Shown: piece by piece, positions 1-6,270 of the stretch
Layout of the letters: each line of letters starts with the position of its first letter
Numbering within the stretch: the first letter of the stretch is position 1
Source: Gammaproteobacteria bacterium
Lineage (GTDB): Bacteria > Pseudomonadota > Gammaproteobacteria > DRLM01
Direction: 5' to 3'
NCBI GenBank assembly: GCA_015490395.1
Contig: WFXX01000053.1
Span: 1-8,224, forward strand
Length of the DNA: 8,224 nt
Notes under the pieces: generated by a model
What the model saw: only the letters and a program-made list of their open reading frames with translations
The model's database searches: none
Told to the model about the DNA's origin: nothing
Made by a program: the position numbers and the translations under genes

Positions 1-1228
1 GGGCGGGACCCCGGGCGGGATCTCTGGCACGCCGACGGGATCGGCCTCCCGGAAAAGGAGGAAGCGGGATCGGGCCAGGCCGCGCCCGGGCTCGCTGATG
101 TAGAGCTGCCAGACCAGCTCCGGCCCCAGGTACTGGACCTGGACGCGCACCTTCCGCAGAACCCGGCGCAGACCGTAGCTGACCGGCCGGTCGCCCTCGT
201 TGCGGATGACACGCCGCGTGACATCGGTGCTGGTCACTTCCGAGACGTCACGCTGCCGTATGGTCACCGTGCGCCTGATCCGCTCCGAGGCGCGGCCGGT
301 GGTCTCCTTCAGGCGGCGCGCCCTGGTCTCCGTGGCCCGCCGGACGGAGACCGCGAAGCCGGCATCCAGCGAGGCGCCGACCTGCACCACGCCGGCGCCC
401 CCGGAGGCCGAGGCCGACATCCCCACGGAGAGATCGTTCTGCGTCATCGCGTTGATCTTGTCGACGATCGCATCCGTCAGCTTCTCCTCCTGGGCCCGCT
501 CGCTGACGATCTCCAGGCCCTGCTCGTCGATCTCCTCCCGGATTTGGCGCCGGGCCGACTCGATGACCACCACCAGCGTCTCGAGGGGCGCCACGGTGAA
601 GGCGTGCGCGATGGGCCCGACACCCTCCTCCACGTCGAAGAAGAGCTGGCGGCAGAGATGGGCGATCCCGATGGGGGAGAGGGCCTGGCGGAGCCGGGGG
701 CCGAGGGGCAGCGACGCGGGAGGCAGGTCAGCCAGGCGCTCCCGGAAGCGCGCCGGGTCACCCGCAGCCGCCGCCACGGCCTGGGACAGGCTCTGCGCGT
801 GCCGGCCCACCGCCCGCTCGTCGATGCGCAGCTGCCCCGCCGTCAGGGTGGGAGCGAAGGAGAGGGCCGTCGCGCCGGAGCCCAGCCCGGCCGGCAGATC
901 CTCCCGGGCAACAGGGCCGAGGCGCAGCCCCGGGTGGGCCGCGGGCGCGGCAGGTGCCGCCTCCTCAGGGCCCTCGCTGCCAACGGGGCCGCGCCCCGCC
1001 AGCCGGCCGAGGGCGCGAAATCGCGCCCAGCGCTCCAGCAGGGAACGGACCGGCTGCCCGCGGCGCCCTCCCTCAGCGGACGGCTCGCCGGCGGCGGCAC
1101 GGGACGCCAAGCGCCCGGGCCGTCAGCTGGATGGCGAGCCAGGATCTCCATCGCAGGAGGAGAGGCTCGTAGACGGCGTAGGTGACCGTTCCGTAGGCGT
1201 CCGAGAAACGCCGCAGCGTGGTGGCCAT
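1..1228 (-). CDS. Uncharacterised protein, 5' part in another frame (apparent +1 frameshift), 3' end beyond window
   Basis: I do not recognise this family. Translation starts at ATG 1228, 8 nt after a strong RBS, with MATTLRRFSDAYGTVTY. This frame stops at TGA 1075-1073. The adjacent frame is open from just after TGA 1125-1123 to base 1 without interruption but has no credible start; its first ATG is about 230 codons in. Ignoring one base near 1099 joins the two as ...TARALGVP-AAAGEPS..., giving 409 visible residues. In that numbering, 80-160 is Ala/Pro-rich linker. Residues 213-262 and 297-345 are highly charged, probably helical or coiled-coil. Between them, 263-296 is a Gly/Ala/Ser-rich stretch with alternating hydrophobic residues. 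Residues 346-395 look like beta strands and contain KVRVQVQYLG and LVWQLYISEPG. There is no signal peptide or clear transmembrane helix. It lies 129 nt after xthA and probably has its own control. It could be a real frameshift mutation, a sequencing error or recoding. Coding potential of the long part is clear; function is unknown. Confidence 0.6.
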
Positions 1229-1234
1229 GGCCGG

Positions 1235-1243
1235 CACCTCCCT
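1235..1243 (-). promoter_or_regulatory. Strong ribosome binding site for the left-edge gene
   Basis: On the minus strand AGGGAGGTG ends 6 nt before ATG 1228, with the GGAGG core 8 nt away. This near-consensus Shine-Dalgarno fixes the start of the left-edge protein in the short reading frame. It is the main reason to join the short N-terminal frame to the long downstream frame rather than treating the latter as a separate gene. Confidence 0.7.
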
Positions 1244-1257
1244 GTGCCCGTCTCGCC

Positions 1258-1277
1258 ATGTCAAGGGATGTCAAGGG
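1258..1277 (-). repeat. Tandem 10-bp direct repeat (TTGACATCCC-like) upstream of the left-edge gene
   Basis: On the plus strand ATGTCAAGGG occurs twice back to back at 1258-1267 and 1268-1277. Read on the minus strand, each copy contains TTGACA, and a third TTGACA sits at 1315-1310. The pair is 30 to 50 nt upstream of the start at 1228. A spacing of exactly one helical turn suits an activator or repressor site. TTGACA is the sigma-70 -35 consensus, but I see no -10 hexamer at suitable spacing, so a plain promoter call is weak. Confidence 0.4.
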
Positions 1278-1280
1278 CTG

Positions 1281-1304
1281 CCCCGGGGATGCCAGACCCC
1301 GGGG
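1281..1304 (-). terminator. Possible hairpin of two CCCCGGGG blocks in the xthA downstream gap
   Basis: CCCCGGGG stands at 1281-1288 and again at 1297-1304, separated by 8 nt. Each block is self-complementary, so the two can pair as an 8-bp all-GC stem. It lies 54 nt past the xthA stop and 53 nt before the next start. There is no U-tract, so it is not a classical intrinsic terminator. It could be a weak terminator, an mRNA 3'-end stabiliser or chance in GC-rich DNA. The rest of the 129-nt gap (1229-1357) holds only the tandem TTGACA repeat and the RBS described separately. Confidence 0.3.
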
Positions 1305-1357
1305 CGGCCTGTCAACCGGCGCGCCCGGCCCCGGATCGGCGCCCGCAAGCTCTGGCG

Positions 1358-2134
1358 CTATTGGAACTCGGCGATCACCGGGGCGTGGTCCGAGGGCCTG
1401 GGCAGGGCCCGGGGGCCGCGGTCGATGCGGCAGGCGGTGCAGCGCTCGCACAGGGGGGCAGAGGCCAGGATGTGGTCGATGCGCAGGCCGAGGTCCCGCT
1501 GGAAGGCGCGCATGCGGTAGTCCCACCAGGTGAAGGGGCTGCCCTCCTGGGGGAAGAGACGGTAGGTGTCGCACAAGCCGAGGGCCAGGAGGCGGCGGAA
1601 GCGCTCCCGCTCGGGCCCGGAGCACATGATGCGCCCGGTCCAGACCAAGGGGTCGTGCACGTCCTCGTCGGCGGGGGCGACGTTGAAGTCACCTAAGACC
1701 ACCAGACGGGGATGGCGGGTCAGCTCATTCCGCAGCCAAGCCTCCAGGGCCTCCAGCCAGCGGAGCTTGAGGCGGTACTTGTCCGAGCCCACCCGCTCGC
1801 CGTTGGGCACGTAGACGTTGACCACCCGCAGGGCGCGGACCCCCTCCCCGTAAGTGGCGGCGACGAGGCGCCGGCCCCCGTCCTCCTCCCCGGGCAGGTC
1901 GCACCAGACCTGCCGCGGCGGGGTGCGGCTGAGCAGGGCCACGCCGTTGTAGCCGGCCTGGCCGGCGTGGGCTGCATGGTAGCCCAGGGCCTCCAGCTCC
2001 TCCCGGGGGAAGGCCTCGTCCGGGACCTTGGTCTCCTGCAGGCCCACGAGGTCCGGTGCCTGCGCCCGCAGCCAGTCCAGCACCTGGGGCAGGCGCACCC
2101 GCAAGGAGTTCACGTTCCAGGTGGCGACCCGCAC
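1358..2134 (-). CDS. xthA: Exodeoxyribonuclease III (AP endonuclease)
   Basis: ExoIII is the major bacterial apurinic/apyrimidinic endonuclease and 3'-5' exonuclease/3' phosphodiesterase of base excision repair, acting in the cytoplasm and needing Mg2+. The 258-residue protein is one exonuclease-endonuclease-phosphatase domain, close to E. coli's 268. With GTG 2134 as start, N7 (ATWNVNS) and E34 (LQETK) fall exactly at the E. coli ExoIII numbers. Also visible are Y108 (VNVYVPNG), D149 and N151 (GDFN), the W203/W204 pair, D220 (RIDH) and the terminal D249-H250 (SDHAP). GTG 2137 is an alternative start; ATG 2203 would add a non-homologous tail overlapping nhaA. No clear Shine-Dalgarno precedes the GTGs. 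The start is about 16 nt after the nhaA stop, so translation is probably coupled to nhaA. It is the last gene of a run that begins with a uracil-DNA glycosylase, the enzyme that makes its substrate. Confidence 0.96.
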   Translation of the reverse strand: MRVATWNVNSLRVRLPQVLDWLRAQAPDLVGLQETKVPDEAFPREELEALGYHAAHAGQAGYNGVALLSRTPPRQVWCDLPGEEDGGRRLVAATYGEGVRALRVVNVYVPNGERVGSDKYRLKLRWLEALEAWLRNELTRHPRLVVLGDFNVAPADEDVHDPLVWTGRIMCSGPERERFRRLLALGLCDTYRLFPQEGSPFTWWDYRMRAFQRDLGLRIDHILASAPLCERCTACRIDRGPRALPRPSDHAPVIAEFQ

Positions 2135-2150
2135 CACAGGGCGGCTCGGC

Positions 2151-3374
2151 TCATCCCGATCCGTCTTCCTTGGCCACGCCCTCCGGGGCGGCGGCTGCGA
2201 CATCGTCCCCCCGCAGGGTGCGCCGCAGCACCAGATAGCCAGCCACGGCCGAGAGGAAGGACCCCAGCAGGATCCCCACGCGCTCGTCCACCACCGCCGT
2301 GTGCCCCTCTGCCTCCGCAAAAGCCAGGCTGCCAATGAACAGGCTCATGGTGAAGCCGATACCGCATAGAAGGGCAGCCCCATAGACCTGCGCCCAGCTC
2401 GTGCCCGGCGGAAGTGCCGCCCAGGAAGCCCTCACGGCGACCCAGCTGCCCAGGAAGACACCGAGCTGCTTGCCGAGGAACAGGCCCAGCGCCACCCCCA
2501 GCGGCACGGGGTGCAGGAGATCCGTCAACGCCATGCCCTCCAGGGACAAGCCCGCATTGGCGAAGGCGAACACGGGCAGGACCACGTAGGCCACCGTGGG
2601 GTGGAGGTCGTGCTCTAGACGCTCGAGCACCGTCAGCTGCTCCCCGGGGGGCGGACGCAGTGGAATGAACAAGGCGGTGACCACCCCGGCCAAGGTGGCG
2701 TGCACGCCCGACTTGAGCACCGCGACCCAGAGCACCAGCCCCAGCAGAAGGTAGGGCGGCAGGGCGGTGACCCCGCGCCAGTGCAGCACGGCCAGCCCTG
2801 CCACCACCGCGGCCGCCACAGCCAACGAACTCATGGACAAATCCGCGGTGTAGAACAGGGCGATGATCACCACCGCCCCCAAATCGTCCAGGATGGCCAA
2901 GGCCAGGAGGAAGAGCTTCAGGCCTGCGGGCACCCGCGGCCCAAGCATGGCCAGGACCCCCACGGCGAAGGCGATGTCAGTGGCCGTGGGGATGGCCCAG
3001 CCCCGCAGGGCGTAGGGGTCGCCCCAGTTGATGGCCACGTAGATCAGGGCGGGCACCCCCATGCCTCCAACGGCGGCGGCTGCGGGCAGCACCGCCCGGC
3101 GGCGGTTGCGCAGCTGCCCCTTGAGCCACTCGCGCTTGAGCTCCAGCCCCACCAAGAAGAAGAACAGGGCCATGAGCCCATCGTTGATCCATAGGTGCAG
3201 GGGCTTCTCCAGCACGAATTCGGCCACCCGCACCCCGATCGGCAGCTCCAATAGCCCCTCGTAGAAGGGCCGCAAGGGGCTGTTGGCCGCTATCAAGGCC
3301 AGGGCCGCGGCACCCAGCAGCAAGAAGCCGCCGGCGGCCTCGTGGCGCAAGAACTCGCGCAGTAGGTGTAGCAT
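2151..3374 (-). CDS. nhaA: Na+/H+ antiporter NhaA
   Basis: NhaA is an inner-membrane electrogenic antiporter that exports one Na+ (or Li+) for two H+, giving sodium tolerance and alkaline pH homeostasis. The 407-residue protein has about a dozen hydrophobic segments, and its numbering follows E. coli NhaA closely. D133 sits in PTATDIAFA and D163-D164 in ILDDLGAV (ion-binding site). H225 sits in KSGVHATLAG (linked to pH response), and K302 in LGKQLG corresponds to E. coli K300. The charged HLWINDGLMALFF stretch and FANAG are also conserved. The tail after residue 385 is short, charged and cytoplasmic. ATG 3374 lies 3 nt after the prlC stop (TGAGCGATG) with only a weak Shine-Dalgarno, so translational coupling to prlC is likely. 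Nothing appears broken or missing. Confidence 0.97.
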   Translation of the reverse strand: MLHLLREFLRHEAAGGFLLLGAAALALIAANSPLRPFYEGLLELPIGVRVAEFVLEKPLHLWINDGLMALFFFLVGLELKREWLKGQLRNRRRAVLPAAAAVGGMGVPALIYVAINWGDPYALRGWAIPTATDIAFAVGVLAMLGPRVPAGLKLFLLALAILDDLGAVVIIALFYTADLSMSSLAVAAAVVAGLAVLHWRGVTALPPYLLLGLVLWVAVLKSGVHATLAGVVTALFIPLRPPPGEQLTVLERLEHDLHPTVAYVVLPVFAFANAGLSLEGMALTDLLHPVPLGVALGLFLGKQLGVFLGSWVAVRASWAALPPGTSWAQVYGAALLCGIGFTMSLFIGSLAFAEAEGHTAVVDERVGILLGSFLSAVAGYLVLRRTLRGDDVAAAAPEGVAKEDGSG

Positions 3375-3377
3375 CGC

Positions 3378-5414
3378 TCAGCCGCCAATTCCGCTGTGGC
3401 GCAACAGAGGCTCGATAGAGGGTTCCCGGCCGCGGAAGGCCACGAACAGCTCCATCGGGTCCTGGGAGCCACCCTGTTCCAAAATGGTATGCAGGAAGCG
3501 CAAGCCCGTCTCCCGGTTAAAGAGGCCCTCTTCCTCGAAGGCGCTGAAGGCATCGGCCGAGAGGACCTCGGCCCACTTGTAGCTGTAGTAGCCTGCGGCA
3601 TAGCCGCCGGCGAAGATGTGGGCAAAGCTGTGGGGGAAGCGGTGGAAGGAGGGCGGGCGCATCACCGCCACCTCTTGGCGCACCTCCTCCAGAATCTCAT
3701 CGATGCGCGGGCCACGCCGCGGGTCGTACTCCAGGTGCAGGCGCAGGTCGAAGAGGGCGAACTCGAGCTGGCGCACCATCTGCATCCCGGCCTGAAAACC
3801 CCGGGCAGCCAGCAGGCGGTCCAGCAGCGCCTGGGGCAAGGGCTCGCCGGTCTCGTGGTGACCGCTGATGAGATCCAGGGCCTCCCGCTGCCAGCACCAG
3901 TTCTCCATGAACTGCGAGGGCAGCTCCACCGCGTCCCAAGGCACGCCGGCGATGCCGGCCACCGCAGGGTGGTCCACGGTGGTGAGCATGTGGTGCAGGC
4001 CGTGCCCGAACTCGTGGAAGAGGGTCAGCACCTCCTCGTGGGTCAGCAGCGCGGGCCGCCCGTCCACGGGAGGGGTGAAGTTGCAGGTGAGGAAGGCGAC
4101 GGGATGCTGCAGCCCCTCCCGGGTACGGCGGCGGCGGAGGCACTCGTCCATCCAGGCCCCGCCCCGCTTGTGGGGGCGGGCGTAGAGGTCCAGGTAGAAG
4201 CCGCCGCGCAAGGCCCCGGTGCCGTCCACGATCTCGTAGAAGCGCACGTCCGGGTGCCAGACATCCACCCCCTCCCGGGGCCGGACCTCCACGCCGTAGA
4301 GGCGACGCACGATCTCGAACATCCCCTCCAGGACCCGCGGCAGGGGGAAGTAGGGGCGCAGCGCCTCCTGGGAGAGGGCGTAGCGCTCCTGGCGCAGCCG
4401 CTCGGAGCAGTAGGGCACGTCCCAGGCCTCCAGCTCCTCGATGCCGCAGCGCTCGGCGGCGAAGCGGCGCAGCTCCTCCAGCTCCCGGCGGGCCTGGTCC
4501 AGGGAGCGCCGGGCCAGCTGACGGAGGAAGTCCAGGACCTGCTCCGGGGAGGCGGCCATGCGCGGCACCAAGGCGTAGTCGGCGTAGCTGCGGTAGCCCA
4601 GGAGCCGGGCGGCCTCGTGCCGCAGGGCCAGGATGCGCTCCATCAGCGGCCCGTTGTCCCAGCGCCCGGCGTGGGGACCGGCATCCGAGGCCCGGGTGAC
4701 GTAGGCCTCGTAGATCTCCCGGCGCAGGGAGCGGTCCTCGCAATAGGTGATCACCGGCAGGTAGGCGGGCAGCTCCAGGGTGAGCAGCCAGCCGTCCAGG
4801 CCCCGCTGCCTGGCCTGCTGGGCCAGCAGGGCCAGGGCGCTCTCGGGCAGGCCGGCCAAGGCGGCCCGGTCGGCGATCCGCTTGGTCCAGGCCTGGGTGG
4901 CATCGAGCAGGTTCTCCTCGAAGCGGGCCCCCAGGGTGGCCAGCTCCTGCATGATGGCCTTGAAGCGCTCCTTGTCGGGGCCGTCCAGCTCCACGCCGGC
5001 CAGGCGGAAATCGCGCAAGGCGTTCTCCACCACGCGCCGCTGCGCCCGGTCCAGGGCCTGCCACTGGGGCCCCTCGGCCAAGGCCCGCCAAGCCCGGTAA
5101 AGGCGCTCATCCTGACCCAGCTCGGTCTGGTAGGCGGTGAGTCTGGGCAAGCAGGCGTTGTAGGCGGCCCGCAGGGGCTCGCTGTCCATCACCGCGTGCA
5201 GGTGCGCCACCGGGGTCCAGGCCCGCTCCAGCCGCTCCTCCAGGTCCTCCAGGGGCTCCACCAGCCCCTCCCAGGTGCCCGGGGCCTGCGCCAGCAGCTC
5301 TTCCAGGCGCCGACGGTTCTCGGCCAGCACCTGGTCCACCGCCGGCTCCACGTGCTCGGGGCGGATGCGGGAGAAGGCCGGCAGTCCTCGCGTCTCCAGC
5401 AACGGATTGCTCAC
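3378..5414 (-). CDS. prlC: Oligopeptidase A (M3 family zinc metallopeptidase)
   Basis: OpdA/PrlC is a cytoplasmic zinc endopeptidase that degrades short peptides, including cleaved signal peptides and protease products. At 678 residues it matches E. coli PrlC (680) and aligns along its whole length, from the N-terminal SNPLL to the C-terminal GREPSIEPLLRHSGIGG. The zinc site is HEFGH (H467, E468, H471), with E497 in the WDAVELPSQFMENW segment as third ligand. The substrate-side Gly/Tyr loop FAGGYAAGYYSY is at 601-612. I chose GTG 5414 because GAGGAG lies 6 nt upstream and the protein then begins where E. coli's does. ATG 5462 (after TGAGG) would add 16 Arg/Ala-rich residues encoded by a hairpin and is less likely. 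It sits 55 nt after the glycosylase stop and 3 nt before nhaA, in one probable operon. Confidence 0.97.
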   Translation of the reverse strand: MSNPLLETRGLPAFSRIRPEHVEPAVDQVLAENRRRLEELLAQAPGTWEGLVEPLEDLEERLERAWTPVAHLHAVMDSEPLRAAYNACLPRLTAYQTELGQDERLYRAWRALAEGPQWQALDRAQRRVVENALRDFRLAGVELDGPDKERFKAIMQELATLGARFEENLLDATQAWTKRIADRAALAGLPESALALLAQQARQRGLDGWLLTLELPAYLPVITYCEDRSLRREIYEAYVTRASDAGPHAGRWDNGPLMERILALRHEAARLLGYRSYADYALVPRMAASPEQVLDFLRQLARRSLDQARRELEELRRFAAERCGIEELEAWDVPYCSERLRQERYALSQEALRPYFPLPRVLEGMFEIVRRLYGVEVRPREGVDVWHPDVRFYEIVDGTGALRGGFYLDLYARPHKRGGAWMDECLRRRRTREGLQHPVAFLTCNFTPPVDGRPALLTHEEVLTLFHEFGHGLHHMLTTVDHPAVAGIAGVPWDAVELPSQFMENWCWQREALDLISGHHETGEPLPQALLDRLLAARGFQAGMQMVRQLEFALFDLRLHLEYDPRRGPRIDEILEEVRQEVAVMRPPSFHRFPHSFAHIFAGGYAAGYYSYKWAEVLSADAFSAFEEEGLFNRETGLRFLHTILEQGGSQDPMELFVAFRGREPSIEPLLRHSGIGG

Positions 5415-5420
5415 AGCGCG

Positions 5421-5426
5421 CTCCTC
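5421..5426 (-). promoter_or_regulatory. Ribosome binding site that decides the prlC start
   Basis: GAGGAG on the minus strand sits 6 nt before GTG 5414. It supports GTG 5414 over ATG 5462, and it lies just outside the base of the 10-bp hairpin at 5433-5457, so the hairpin would not cover it. Confidence 0.6.
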
Positions 5427-5432
5427 GGCCTC

Positions 5433-5457
5433 GGCCCGCCGCGGGCCGCGGCGGGCC
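5433..5457 (-). repeat. Perfect 10-bp GC-only inverted repeat between the glycosylase and prlC genes
   Basis: The arms GGCCCGCCGC (5433-5442) and GCGGCGGGCC (5448-5457) are exact reverse complements around a 5-nt loop. In the transcript this is an all-G/C stem placed 12 nt after the glycosylase stop and 6 nt before the prlC Shine-Dalgarno. No U-tract follows, so it is not a canonical terminator. It could attenuate read-through, protect the upstream mRNA 3' end or set a processing point between the two cistrons. The sequence is certain; the function is inference. Confidence 0.55.
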
Positions 5458-5469
5458 AGCATAGCAGCC

Positions 5470-6192
5470 TCAGCCCCCTGGGGTCCTCCCCGCCTCCAGG
5501 GCCGCCAAGGCCGCGTCCATATGGCGGGCCCAGCCTCGATTGGCCAGGGGGCTAGCCGGGCTGGGGTGGGGCACCGTCCCCACCCCAAGCCCCATCCCGG
5601 ACAAGGCCGCGCGGGCCCGATCGGCGGCGAAGCGGCCCACCCCCAAGACGACGGAAGCCCCTAGAGCCCGCACCGCCCGGCGCAAGGCCGCATCGCAGGC
5701 CTCGAACAGGGGCGCGCGCTCGGGGGCCGGCAGCCGGTCCGGGGTGCGATTGCGCCCGCTGGCCTCCAGGAAGCACAGGGGGCAGTAGTTGAGCACGAAG
5801 AAGCGGGCGAAGAAAGCCTCCGGGGTGCCGAAGCGCTCCCGGGCCCAGCCCCAGAGGCGCTGGCCGCTGACCTCCCGCCGCCGGCAGGCGAAGCCCAGCA
5901 CCGGCCGCTCGGGGTGCTCCCGAGGGGGACGCCCCACCGGGGCCTCGATGCCCAACCACTGCCGCACCATCACCACGTCCCCGAAGGGCACCCCGGTCTG
6001 GGCCATGCCAAAGGGCCCCGGGTTCATGCCCAGCAGCACCACCGCCTTGGGCGCCCCGCCGTAGCGGCGCAGGTAGGCCCGATGAGGGGCCCAGGCATAA
6101 TCCAGCGGGTTGTAGACGTAGGCCACAGGGGGACCGAAGCTCAGTCCGCCCACCTCCCGGGCCAGGCGTCGGGCGATGCGGGTCAGCTCCAT
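5470..6192 (-). CDS. SMUG1-type uracil-DNA glycosylase (UDG family 3)
   Basis: This enzyme removes uracil, and in the family also oxidised pyrimidines such as 5-hydroxymethyluracil, from DNA, leaving abasic sites. The 240-residue protein carries both SMUG1 signatures: GMNPGPFGMAQTGVPFGD at 55-72 (the Asn activates water) and HPSPASPLANRGW at 209-221 (catalytic-loop His). The NYCPLCFLEASGRN segment at 135-148 is also close to animal SMUG1. The family is patchy in bacteria compared with Ung. Start ATG 6192 has GGAG 8 nt upstream. The longer option at ATG 6288 would run through the divergent radical SAM start and adds unrelated sequence. It is the first gene of the run prlC-nhaA-xthA, and xthA cuts the abasic sites made here. 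A weak -10 is noted upstream. Confidence 0.93.
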   Translation of the reverse strand: MELTRIARRLAREVGGLSFGPPVAYVYNPLDYAWAPHRAYLRRYGGAPKAVVLLGMNPGPFGMAQTGVPFGDVVMVRQWLGIEAPVGRPPREHPERPVLGFACRRREVSGQRLWGWARERFGTPEAFFARFFVLNYCPLCFLEASGRNRTPDRLPAPERAPLFEACDAALRRAVRALGASVVLGVGRFAADRARAALSGMGLGVGTVPHPSPASPLANRGWARHMDAALAALEAGRTPGG

Positions 6193-6270
6193 AGGACGCG
6201 CTCCGCGGGGACCGGAAGGTGCGATTGTAGCGGGATTGTCTGCCGGGCCGAGGGGCGCTAGCTTGGGGAC
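6193..6270. promoter_or_regulatory. Divergent promoter region between the glycosylase and radical SAM genes
   Basis: These 78 nt separate two diverging starts, so promoters for both units must lie here or within the genes. On the minus strand TACAAT (6229-6224) is a good -10 candidate for the glycosylase operon, about 32 nt from ATG 6192, but no recognisable -35 pairs with it. On the plus strand TTGTCT (6236-6241) and TAGCTT (6259-6264) are 17 nt apart, a poor sigma-70-like pair. It would start RNA at or next to ATG 6271, making a leaderless message. Both are guesses from hexamer matches. Confidence 0.35.

Noticed and set aside
1073..1078. prfB-like programmed +1 frameshift at the TGA 1075-1073
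   Set aside because: The codon before the stop is CGC rather than a slippery CUU, and no Shine-Dalgarno-like stimulator sits just upstream. Skipping a base near 1099 gives a smoother protein.
843..1625. 260-codon minus-strand frame overlapping xthA and the left-edge gene
   Set aside because: It is Pro/Arg/Ala-rich shadow sequence. It overlaps the conserved ExoIII in another frame and has no family motif.
200..1696. 498-codon plus-strand open frame across the left-edge gene and the xthA 3' end
   Set aside because: It is antisense to xthA and to the left-edge coding frame, Arg/Ala/Ser-rich and without a ribosome binding site. The minus-strand reading has coherent helical and beta segments instead.
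2135..2335. Longer xthA starts, including ATG 2203 and positions up to 2335
   Set aside because: They add Trp/Arg-rich sequence that overlaps the coding end of nhaA. The GTG at 2134 alone puts N7 and E34 at the E. coli ExoIII numbers.
3396..5555. 719-codon plus-strand open frame opposite prlC
   Set aside because: It lies entirely antisense to a full-length, motif-complete PrlC. Its translation is low-complexity Gly/Gln/Val/His-rich, as expected for the reverse of a GC-biased gene, where stop codons are rare.
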